From NCBI GenBank assembly GCA_003550305.1, contig QKYT01000684.1, positions 28,877 to 48,194 on the forward strand: DNA of 19,318 nt, read 5' to 3'. This document shows positions 1 through 9,026 of this stretch, one piece after another (the first letter of the stretch is position 1; each line of letters opens with the position of its first letter). Position numbers and translations under genes: made by a program. The notes under the pieces are model-generated. The model made no database searches. It was not told where the DNA came from and saw only the letters and a program-made list of their open reading frames with translations. This DNA is from Glomus cerebriforme. Taxonomy: Eukaryota; Glomeromycota; Glomeromycetes; Glomerales; Glomeraceae.

Positions 1-1325
1 CTAACCAAATTATATACAATTTTAAGATTTTGATTTTTAAAGCTCACTGTACCCAAAGTTCTCTAGTTACCTTTGTAATGATAAATCGCCTCATTAGTTG
101 GTTCTTCAAAAGGTCTAAGATCATCATCTTGTACAAAATTTCGCTCTTTTTTCCAATATACATTCCTTGGTATATGTTTAATTATGAACTTTTCTTTTAT
201 TCCATTATTACAACTTTTATCATTAGCGGAACAATTCTCATCATTTTCAAATAATATAAATTTAATTAAATGATCACAATTGCCAAGAATTAGATTTTTC
301 ATAATATTATGTCTAACATCTAACAATCTAAATTGATCGGGACTATTATTAATAAATCTTCATATCATATGATTAATATACATAACCATCTCATCATACT
401 AATTTAAAAATTAAAATAAAGTTAGTTTTAAAAAAAAAAGAATAGAAAAACACATATTTACTCTAATTTATATTAACTTTCATAATGTACTTTAGAAAAA
501 TTATTTGAAAGATATCTTCTACGTTTATTTAAATGTTCCAATGCTTTATATGCAGATTTTATTACATTAACTTTTTCAATAATATCATTCTATTGGATTA
601 TCCTTTTCTTCTGTTTTAAATTCTCTTTCTCATTTTTTTCATCCCAGTAAACTTTTAAACGTAGGTGTTCGTGTCCAAATTCAATCTTCTCAATATGTAA
701 ACCATTATATGCATCATTATATTCTTGATCTATTGGGATACCATTTGTCCAAATATACTCAAGGAATGGTTTACCTTTGTTAGAACAATTTTTTTTATTT
801 TGGTTTGAATCAAGATGAATTTTATGCTAGATTTGAATAGTAGATTACCAATAAGTTCCATAGTTTCATTATTATTATGATCAAGGCAAAAAAAATAAGA
901 TTCATATCTATCCATTACCTATGGTTCTTTACCGTCAGCTACTATACAAAATTTTTTATAATTTTCGTAGACCATTCTCATATAATATTATCACTTTTTT
1001 TTCTTTTACTAGAATTTTTTTCTTTTCTTTTTCTTTTTTAATTTCAATATTTTTAAGAATTGATCTAATATTTCCTTTATCATCAACATGTAAAAGATTT
1101 TCCAAAGTTCTAACTAGACAGGTATCAAGATTCTCTAACAGTATTAATTCGACTTTATCAGTATTATATAAATTTCAGATTATAGCTCTCTGTCTTTGTT
1201 CTTTATCATCTCCAATTATAAGTAACATTTTATCATTATAAATGAATTCTAATAAGTGAATTTTTTCTATATCACCTTCAAAATTTTTTGCCATGATTTG
1301 CAAACCATTCTTAACTAAGTACAAT

Positions 1326-1426
1326 CTAAAAGAGTTATTCAAAAAAGTTAAAAAAGAAAAAATAGATAAAAAGATGAAAGAATCCAATATACTGTATATA
1401 TTAAAAAAAAATTATTATTTACTTAC
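1326..1426 (-). other. Spliceosomal intron in the channel-type pseudogene
   Basis: The donor is GTAAGTAAAT and the acceptor CTCTTTTAG on the minus strand, 101 bases in all. Splicing joins GLYSI to KLYLVKNGLQ in frame. The apparent start Met at 1387 lies inside this intron and is not a gene start. Confidence 0.65.
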
Positions 1427-1574
1427 TTAATAGAATAAAGACCTCAAGTATAACATAATTGTAATTTATTTTTACTAATAGTGAAATTGTTTTTATTATA
1501 TTTTTTTATGTGCTTATTCTTATTTTTAACCATCTTTGCCTCAGTTTCTAACTTCATTTCAGCCAGATTACAAA

Positions 1575-1656
1575 CTGTAAATACATAATAAAATTTGTTT
1601 AATATATTTATTTATTGTAAAGATTTTAACATAAAATTTTAAGAATAAATATTTAC
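1575..1656 (-). other. Spliceosomal intron in the channel-type pseudogene
   Basis: The donor reads GTAAATATTT and the acceptor ends in TATTTACAG on the minus strand. Removing these 82 bases joins ...VQVLE to VCNLAEMKLET in one frame, as expected for a real exon junction. Confidence 0.7.
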
Positions 1657-2580
1657 CTTCAAGAACTTGAACCTTATTTTTATATTTTTTGACCAACAAA
1701 TAATTATTATAAAGACACGCAAGAAGTCTATTCATACAATCTGTTAAGTTTCCTATGTATCAATAATTTAATTCATCCTTCATACTTTTTGGATAATTAA
1801 ATTTCTTATTATAATTAAAACTTAAATTTTCATTGTTATATTCATAATTATATATTCCATTAAAATTCAATAATATAAATCTTTTTAAATTTTGATTATT
1901 GATAATATCATCTTGTTTATTGATATCACCTTGTTCATTAATAAATCTTGAAATTCCTGAAATATCACCACAATAATGATGATAAGTTAGAGGATGATTT
2001 CTATTTGCTAAACTATAACTTTCGTTTGATTTGTTTAATTTAAAACATAAAATAATAGTTTTTTCTTGAGAACCAAAATCAAAAATCTTTTTTTCAGCTA
2101 TTAAACGATATTCAATGTATAATGAGTCTCTCTTGTGAACAAGTGAATCATTCGACATATTCATTTTATAATAATTTTCAGTGGGACCATTCATATCATT
2201 TTCAACATTTGTAGATTCCTCCTTTTTTTCTTTCATATCCATTTCAACGTTAATGTAAGATATAGCTACAAAGATAAACTTTTCATTACTATAAGTTTGT
2301 AAACTTGATATATTGAATGACCATCTATTATTTGAAAAGTTTTGATTACTCTGATAGTATGGGTCATTGTAAATCTTTAAACTATTAAATTTATTATCAA
2401 TTTTGATTATTTCATTAATTATATCATCACCTTAAAGAAGGTTTGATTTTCATTAATTGCTCAGAAAAATCAGCAAAAGTCACATCTTGCTCATTATTAT
2501 TTTTGGTTTCATCATTTTTTGAGTTTGTGAACAAACAGTAATCACTATTTTTATAAATTTTAATCCTATGATTCACTATT

Positions 2581-3408
2581 AATTTATATTTTATTTTTTT
2601 TTTAAAAAAAACAAAAAGAATAAGTATTACTATAAGTAGAAAAAAAAAATTATTATAAATTATTATTATACGATCATTATTTTTTTATGCTGATCGACAA
2701 ATATATTTATATTTGCACATGTACTAACTAATATCAAATAATAATAAGAACTGGACTATAGTATATTGGTCTTCAACTGATATTTTAACATCCTGTTCAA
2801 TAATATATAATTATCAGACATTTACTATTTGATGATTTATGTTAATACAACCAGTTACTATGCATAATAAAAGTCTAATAAAGGCTAACAGTTACTCAGC
2901 ACTACGTGACTTCGTAACTGCGGCACTATTATACCTTATATATATTTACATAAGAATATGATCAGTAAAATTTGCTGAGCTGCGTTCAAAAAATTTCACC
3001 AATCATATTGTTTATTGCAAATACAACAGTTACTCAGAACTTCATGCCAAGTAACTATTAATTATTTACATATTTTAAAAATAAAACTTATCAGTGTCAA
3101 ATATAATAGTGAATTTTCCATCTTGACTAATTTCAATTTGAAAATTCTTTTTTTCACTATTATGTTAGGATGATGTTGAAGATATTTTAATAATTAGGTG
3201 AAAAAGATAAATATATTATTTAAAAAAGTTCATGCTATTTTATAAATTTTCCAATTAAATACACTGATTTTATAAAATATTTGTTGTGTTACAACGATGA
3301 TTTTTAATAAACTTCCATGACAAATCATGTGCATGATTATTTATCGTTAAAGATAACAAATAATCATCAGAAGAATTATTCCTATTGAACAGATCATGCA
3401 AATTTATG
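2581..3408. other. AT-rich stretch without a recognisable gene
   Basis: Both strands are closed by frequent stops and show no protein family that I recognise. It holds poly-A/T runs around 2590-2660, one short hairpin (3103-3163) and a 13-bp direct repeat (AACAGTTACTCAG at 2887 and 3025). It may once have carried the missing first exons of the channel-type gene, but nothing in the translation shows this. Confidence 0.5.
3103..3163. repeat. Short inverted repeat (hairpin)
   Basis: The arm ATAATAGTGAATTTTC at 3103-3118 pairs with GAAAATTC plus TCACTATTAT ending at 3163, apart from a short poly-T bulge. It may be a small MITE remnant; no target duplication was found. Confidence 0.4.
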
Positions 3409-3410
3409 TA

Positions 3411-4092
3411 CACTTCCCTACAAAAAGTATCCGACCACCCTAAAAATTAAAAATTCCGAAGATTTTAATAAAAATTTTACAACTATATTAAAATGTGAGG
3501 TGAAAAAAAATTAATTTGAAGTGTATCTTTGCTCAATTAATAGTGAAAATCTGCAGAAATATTTAATTTTCATAAGAAAAAAAATTCAACTTTTTAATAA
3601 AAATGTTTATGGTAAAATAGATATAAATAGATATCAGAATTTGATTCCTTGGCTTTTAAATAGCTTATATTCCAAAAATCAGAAAGATTGGTTCAGTAGT
3701 TGTTGAGAAATCAGCTTTTAAAAACNATGAATTTTTGNGAATTTTATATGTAAATCATTTTTGCCGATTTTTTGATGATTTTCAGAGGTCGATTTTGAGA
3801 TAACTACTGAACCAATCTTCCTGATTTTTGAAACATAGGGTATTTTTTAGCCAAAGAATCGAATTTTGACATCCATTTTGCTATAGCTGTTCTGGTTAAA
3901 AATTTAAAAATTTTGCCATTTTTTCAATTAATCATTTACGCAAAATATTATTATTAATTGAGTAAAAAAATACCTCAGATATATGTCTTATACCTCAAAC
4001 ATTGAAACAGGGGTAAATTTATTATTAAGTACCCCAATTTTTCAATTATTTTTTAATTTTTAGGGTGGTCGGATACTTTTTATAGAGGAGTG
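3411..4092. mobile_element. Palindromic Tc1/mariner-like MITE (682 bp) with TA target duplication
   Basis: The left end, CACTTCCCTACAAAAAGTAT, is the near-perfect inverse of the right end, and both continue into CCGACCACCCTAAAAATTAA. A TA dinucleotide flanks each side (3409-3410 and 4093-4094), the target used by Tc1/mariner transposases. The inversion is not confined to the tips: AAGATTGGTTCAGTAGTT (about 3686-3703) is mirrored around 3803-3820, and TTCCTTGGCTTTTAAATAGC is mirrored around 3840-3860, so the element is a degenerate palindrome centred near 3752. It codes for no transposase; the small ORF inside reads the palindrome and is not a gene. It must have moved with a transposase made elsewhere. 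Two ambiguous bases (3726, 3738) lie at the hairpin tip. Confidence 0.85.
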
Positions 4093-4326
4093 TAGATTGA
4101 TAATCAATATTCAACTTTTTAAAAAATAAATTGATAATACCAATTAAAAAAGAAAACTATTTAAGCAATAAATTAAAAGTAAATCCCCAAAAAAATTAAG
4201 ATAATTACTTATAATATATAATTTATCATTCTTGTTATCTGCTGACTAAATTCAATTTTTAACAGTATGAAAGAAAAAAAAACAATAAAAATAGTTTCAT
4301 ATTTGATTATTTCAATAAATAGGTAT

Positions 4327-4906
4327 TTATTTCCATTTCTTGTATGAAAGAATTTTCTTGATTGGAAATTCAGCCGTAGCACTTTTAAAAAATTCTTTAA
4401 TTGTCTTTCATTTCAATTTGTATTTTAAAACTTGCAGAAAATATTTGCCAAGATACGAATTTAAGTTTATTGTTTTTGATAATTGAATTTCATGTTCAAC
4501 CAAAAAAAGAAATGCAATGAATGACAATATGCATTTTAATAATGCAAATAGAAGATCAATGATGGATGTTACTATTAAATTTTGGAAATCTTTATATATA
4601 AAATTGGGTATTGTCACTTTGTTAATATATCAAAATATAAAAATTTTTTGCTCTAATTTTAATTTTTTTTTTTAAAAAAAAAAAATAAAAATAAAATTGT
4701 TTAAAGACATTATCAAATTGATAGGAATAAATAAATGTCATTAAATTGTTAATCATAATCATTTTTGAAGAAACCAGAAACTTCATTTCCCAATCGTCCA
4801 TTGGATCACAATGCATTAAACAATTGTACTCATTATCGTAATCTACCAAATACACAATAATGATAGCGATCCTGTAATTTTGGTAGTATATAGTTTGACT
4901 AACCAA
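4327..4906 (-). pseudogene. Unrecognised coding remnant with one hydrophobic segment
   Basis: Two adjacent minus-strand reading frames look like eroded protein rather than noise. The upstream one holds a polar block (DYDNEYNCLMHCDPMDDW) just after a possible splice acceptor (AAAATTACAG near 4878). The downstream one carries a 25-30-residue hydrophobic stretch (SIIDLLFALLKCILSFIAF) that could be a membrane helix, followed by LSKTINLNSYLGKYF. It passes an in-frame TGA at 4408-4410 and reads on as KTIKEFFKSATAEFPIKK to a TAA at 4327-4329. A poly-A/T tract near 4670 separates the two parts. I do not recognise the family. It could be a leftover of another membrane-protein gene or chance open frames in AT-rich DNA. 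Confidence 0.25.
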
Positions 4907-5518
4907 AAATAGTCACATGTAATAAATCGTTAATGTAATTATTACATCATATGTCTTATAAATTACAATAATTTTATTATTTGATTTATAAACTTTATAA
5001 TAACAAAATTATTGTGCAATGTATACCTTTAGCTATAATAAGTAATAAAGTTATAATTTTTATATATTGTTACATCAATAAGTTTTTACTATTTTATTAT
5101 GTAAATTAAATTTCCATTGATTTGTAATATCTGAAAAAATTCTAGATTGTGTACTTTATTTAGATTAAAACTTTTATTATTACTCTAAGATAATAATGCA
5201 TACATCCATCAAATAATAGCCAAAAGAAAATATGATAAATAGTTTATTAATTACCTCTTATTGCTAAAATGTATAAAATAATTATAAAGCTCAATTGCAT
5301 TATTTACATAAAGTAATTCAAAGTTTCATGGTAATTTTATATTATTAAAAAGTGCTTATAAAAATTATGTGAATATCGTTAAAGTTTTGATAAATTTTAT
5401 TTAAATAAATAAATTAATATGCATAGATCCGCAAATTAAAAATATAAATTATAGCATCATTATCATTTAAATAAGAACATCTAAATATTCGTCAATTAAA
5501 ATTATTAACAATAGCTAA
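4907..5518. other. AT-rich spacer, nothing recognised
   Basis: This is very AT-rich sequence with stops in every frame. No coding stretch, inverted repeat or RNA gene could be supported. Confidence 0.5.
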
Positions 5519-6286
5519 CTATCTAACATATTTAAGCTTTTTTCCTGCTAATTGATATCTGTTTTCCATAGCTTTTTTATACCAATAAATAGTATCTTCT
5601 ATACTCTTTTCAGTTCCTTTGCCTTGTTCATATAAAGTTGTTGTGCATTAACGTTTCCTCCATTTGCAGACATTTAATAGCAATTAAATGTTTTTTCTTC
5701 ATTAATATCAATTTGAATTCCATAACTATAAATATATCCAAGTTTATATTGAGCATCTATAAATTCTTGATCAGCTGATTTTTTATAAAATTCAAATGCC
5801 CTTCTTTCATTAAAATAAATACCTATTCTTAATTCATAAATTTCACCTAATTTATATAATGTGAGTTTATTGTCATCATTTGCAGCTTTATGATACCAAT
5901 AATTAAGTTAATATAAATTATCTGTCATTTTTTCATCATCATTAAAATTATTACATAAATAATTACTTTTTCTATTAGCTGCTTCATTATATAAGTCAAA
6001 TCCTTTTTTTTTATCCATTTTAATTCCAATACCATTTATATAATAATAATCAAGTATAAATTTTGCATCTACATTTTCATCTTCAGCTGATTTTTTATAA
6101 AGTTCAAATGTTTTAGCTTCATCTTTATTTATGCCAATTCCTAACTCATAACATTCACCCAAATAATATTGTGCATTTTCATCTCCATTTTCTAGATTTT
6201 TCTAAATTTTTTTCTGTCCTATAACCATTATTATGTTAGTAATCAAAATAAAATTACGCTAAACTATCAAATACTTTTACATACAA

Positions 6287-6384
6287 CTCAGATGCAGAAA
6301 AGGGATTTTTATATGTTCAATTTCAACTTGGATATTGCTATGATAATGGAATTAGAATTTAAGTTAATAAATCAAAGGCTAAAA
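6287..6384 (+). other. Microinversion: Sel1 unit on the opposite strand of its own gene
   Basis: Inside the minus-strand Sel1 gene, the plus strand reads SDAEKGFLYVQFQLGYCYDN followed by GIRI, a TAA, then VNKSKAK, which is a textbook Sel1 unit. The minus-strand text stops making sense at ...KAFEYYK just right of 6384 and resumes at ELYVKVFDSLA just left of 6287. Turning this piece round restores the expected order (EYYK, SAEKG unit, KAK, ELYVK). Breakpoints are known to about 5 bp. Confidence 0.75.
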
Positions 6385-6573
6385 TTTTATAATATTCAAA
6401 AGCTTTAACCTTATTTTTTTCAACATCTATTCCTATTTCATAAGCATAACCTAAATTATGTTGTGCCATTTCATTTCCATTTTCTGCTGCTTTATTATAC
6501 CAATAAATAGCTTTTTCTAAATTCTTTTCAATATTTTTACTATAGTCATATAAATATCCAAGATTAATTTATA

Positions 6574-6595
6574 ATATATATATATATATATATAT
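6574..6595. repeat. TA dinucleotide microsatellite within Sel1 coding sequence
   Basis: Eleven alternating AT units replace the expected helix of a Sel1 unit, turning it into YIYIYIYY. The frame is shifted afterwards: the true continuation (NLGYLYDYSKNIEKNLEKA) lies in another frame. Confidence 0.8.
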
Positions 6596-6905
6596 CCTTT
6601 TTCTGCTGAAATTTTATAATATTCAAAAGCTTTAACTTCATCTTTTTCAATGACCTTTTTATATCTGTAGCATTGACCTAGATTATATTGTGCACAACTA
6701 TCACCATTTTCTGCTGATTCATACCAGTAAATTGCTTTTTCAAAATTCTTTTCTATACCTTTACCATCTTTATACAAAATACAAAGATTATTTTGTGCAA
6801 TAGTATATCCATTTTCTGCTAATTTTTTATAATATTCAAAAGCTTTAACTTTATCTTTTTCAACATCTATTCTTATTTTATATAATAACCAATACCTGAT
6901 TTTAA

Positions 6906-7334
6906 CTTGATTTAAATTTGTAATTACATATCACAATATTTTCTTTCACCAAGTATATTATTATTAATTTTTAAGTTTCTTCAATTTGACAAAGAATTTC
7001 TGAATAATTCAGATTTGTTATATAAATATCTAACATAAATTATGGGTAATTATCAGAGGTAAATTTATTTTCTTCAGATTGCACAGAATTCAGAAATTTT
7101 TTTCAGAAAAATACACGATTATGAAGTCAGTATGAATTTTTTAAAAGATCTGATTTGTCAATCTTAATTGACTTAATTGGAAATTTTATTTGTAGTAAAA
7201 AAAAAAGTCTATGATCAGGTTGTGTAACTTGTATTACAGTATTATTTATTAATACTAAATTTGGTAAATAAATATAGTTTATTAGTATTTAAAAAAATAT
7301 ATAAATTTATTTAATTAATGAAATTTTTATAAAT
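6906..7334. other. Spacer between Sel1 and SANT remnants, no gene seen
   Basis: This is AT-rich sequence upstream of the Sel1 remnant and downstream of the SANT remnant, both on the minus strand. It would hold the Sel1 promoter and missing first exon, but no conserved motif stands out. Confidence 0.4.
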
Positions 7335-7860
7335 CTAATATTTTTGTGACGTTATTTCATCAACTTTATTAAGAGGAGAGAGAGAAAGATCAGAATTAAA
7401 TAATTCTATACTTGATTGTCATAAACATTGTTTTTTTTTAGTATTTCAAATGTTTTTGAGATCATTTTGTAAATGGAATTTACCATAAATTTTTTGAATT
7501 TCTAGTTGTAATATACTGTATTCCCATCAAATCATGTTATGATTTTGATTTTTCATAATCCAATCATATACATAATTTTTCTCTTCTTCTGTAAAAGGTT
7601 CATGGTTAACTTGATTGACGAAACAGAAATAACAAAAAGAAATTAGTTCAATTTTTTTTTGTTGAAATTATAATGATATGATTAACTTACCAAATAGTTC
7701 TATATAATTCTTTATCTTATTTATTTCATAATCGATCGTATGTATAATATTTTGTTTGAATGGATTATAAAATGTTTGGTAAATATAATAAAATGACGAA
7801 GAATTTTTTTGTTTTTTTTTTGATGCTTTATGTTTGATAAAAAGTAAGAGAATAAGTCAT
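7335..7860 (-). pseudogene. Broken SANT/Myb-like DNA-binding protein gene
   Basis: Exon 1 (about 7860-7691) reads KASKKKQKNSSSFYYIYQTF and ends ...KNYIELF. An 81-bp GT-AG intron (7690-7610) then joins in frame to exon 2, which begins VNHEPFTEEEKNYVYDWIMK. The acidic PFTEEE start, spaced Trp residues, LQLEIQKIYGKFHLQNDLKN and a basic KKKQ end match a SANT/Myb-like three-helix domain that I recall as common in Rhizophagus. The reading ends SPLNKVDEITSQKY with TAG at 7335-7337. Three in-frame stops break it, all TGA: 7527-7529, 7446-7448 (after LKNI, where I expect Trp) and 7419-7421. No in-frame ATG was found for exon 1; the ATG at 7860 is out of frame. If it was once active it was probably a nuclear DNA-binding protein. 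Confidence 0.55.
7610..7690 (-). other. Spliceosomal intron in the SANT-like pseudogene
   Basis: The donor is GTAAGTTAATC and the acceptor GTCAATCAAG on the minus strand. Splicing joins ...IELF to VNHEPFTEEE in one frame. Confidence 0.65.
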
Positions 7861-8889
7861 TTTATACCCAAAAAAATTTAGATTTAAAATTTTAATGAGT
7901 GTATTTTTAAAAATAATGTAACTCTAATCCTGGAATCTTAGATTAAGATTATCTGAATATCACAAATTGCTTTCATTTTAAGTATATGCCAATCTGTATG
8001 TCTTAGAAATTTTTTCAATACCATTCTACTTTGAGATTATAAACAAGTATATTCTGCAAAGTAATAACAAGGTATGTTTGTTTTATTGCTCAACTAGCTT
8101 CTTGAAACATGTCATCACGATGTTAATCAGTTTTTCCGCCTTTATAGATATTCCAAAATAAAATGGATATATTGCTCTTCTTATTATATATCAGCATTTT
8201 GATCTTTGCCAAGAAATCTTTGACAATCATCATGCATATAATAGGTGCAGTGAAATAATTGAAAATATTATCTAATCTAATTAACTTCACGTATCTCATC
8301 AGTGCAGTAAAATTGCTGTGACTTTTCTACCATCAACAAATTTGGGCAGTATGAATAGAAAATATTGCATTGATTACCTTAGTTACTAATTCCAGAATTT
8401 ATACTGTAGGTTCAAAATTACTTAATATAAAAGTTTTTTTGCAAAACTTAGCTAAAATTGAAAGTTCTGTGTGGGAGAGATATAGATAGACAAAAATTTT
8501 ATAGATATTTTATTTTGAAAATCTAATATAGAAAAGAGTATAGGGTAAGAATCTTGTAGTTAGCTATAATAATATTTTTTTATTTTTTATTTTTATCGAA
8601 GAACAGCAAAACTACAGGTAAGTTATATAAAATAGAGTATAAACTCGAAAAATAATATATGCTATACTGTCGATATATCTAGACATTTAATAGTCCTGAT
8701 TGTCAGCTACTAAGTAACATAAAGTAGCATTGGCTACATGATCTACGATAAAGAAAAAGAAGAAAAATTTGATACATTTAAGTGAAAATAAGAACTAAAA
8801 TAATAAAACTGTTTTATATATAAAATATTAAAGGGTAAAAAATAACTATGAAAATCTCTGTATAAATGCCCATTTTCTGAATGTAAGAA
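7861..8889. other. AT-rich stretch, no gene supported
   Basis: A short minus-strand piece near 8180-8260 reads HCTYYMHDDCQRFLGKDQ and could be a fossil exon, but it is closed on both sides and I cannot place it. The rest is AT-rich with stops in all frames. The 3' end of the LINE probably falls near the right edge of this stretch, but its exact end was not found. Confidence 0.4.
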
Positions 8890-9026
8890 ATTAATAGAAA
8901 CCTACAGAAGCCAGGCGTTATTGTTAACCAACTTATTGGGAGTGTCTCGGTTGACGAAGAAGTATGTTGTGGTGTTTGGACCGATATGGACAGGGTAGAA
9001 TATAATTCGTGATATTGCTTTTTGTC

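Larger units (their letters stand above)
63..2580 (-). pseudogene. Broken WD40-like / TRP-like ion channel family gene (N-terminal and middle part)
   Basis: Read right to left, fragments in all three minus frames join into one protein. An N-terminal WD40-like part comes first (RWSFNISSLQTYSNEKFIFV near 2300), then NLAEMKLET, NLYNTDKVELIL, FLEYIWTNGIPID, a KALEHLNKRRRYL block and LLDVRHNIMKNLILG near 320. I recall this order from a multi-copy Rhizophagus family that ends in a TRP-like ion-transport domain; that channel part would lie left of base 1 and is not seen. Two GT-AG introns (1575-1656 and 1326-1426) splice in frame. The copy is broken: in-frame TGA at 1760-1762, 1444-1446, 1175-1177 and 360-362; TAG at 919-921, 827-829 and 590-592; one-base frameshifts near 2430, 985 and 855. 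No start codon is evident upstream of 2580, and the reading decays after a TAG at 63-65. Family call moderately sure; channel function is inference. Confidence 0.6.
5519..6905 (-). pseudogene. Broken Sel1-repeat protein gene
   Basis: About ten to eleven Sel1 (SLR) units of roughly 36 residues read right to left. Typical units are KAFEYYKKLAENGYTIAQNN, KAIYWYESAENGDSCAQYNL, FELYKKSAEDENVDAKFI and FEFYKKSADQEFIDAQYKL. Sel1 repeats form paired helices that act as protein-protein scaffolds; in these fungi they often follow a kinase-like domain, which is absent here. Two unit types alternate (KAFEYYKKSAE and AIYWYNKAAENG). The reading ends cleanly at YWYKKAMENRY...KLKYVR with TAG at 5519-5521. The copy is dead: frameshifts lie near 6574-6595 (TA microsatellite), near 6200 and near 5640; in-frame TAA codons interrupt it near 5908, 5668 and 6240-6270; and about 100 bp (6287-6384) are inverted. 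No convincing start codon is seen upstream. Confidence 0.85.

Noticed and set aside
921..1241. 106-residue plus-strand frame rich in Phe and Ser
   Set aside because: It is the opposite-strand shadow of Lys/Glu-rich coding sequence in the channel-type pseudogene.
360..1762. Mitochondrial or recoded sequence in which TGA means Trp
   Set aside because: TAG also occurs at expected Trp sites, spliceosomal GT-AG introns are present, and the families are nuclear.
2887..3037. 13-bp direct repeat AACAGTTACTCAG (2887 and 3025) as a target duplication
   Set aside because: The 125 bp between show no inverted ends and no poly(A) tail, so there is no element to go with it.
8180..8260. Minus-strand HCTYYMHDDCQRFLGKDQ piece as a gene
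   Set aside because: Only about 25 residues, closed on both sides, and no family recognised.
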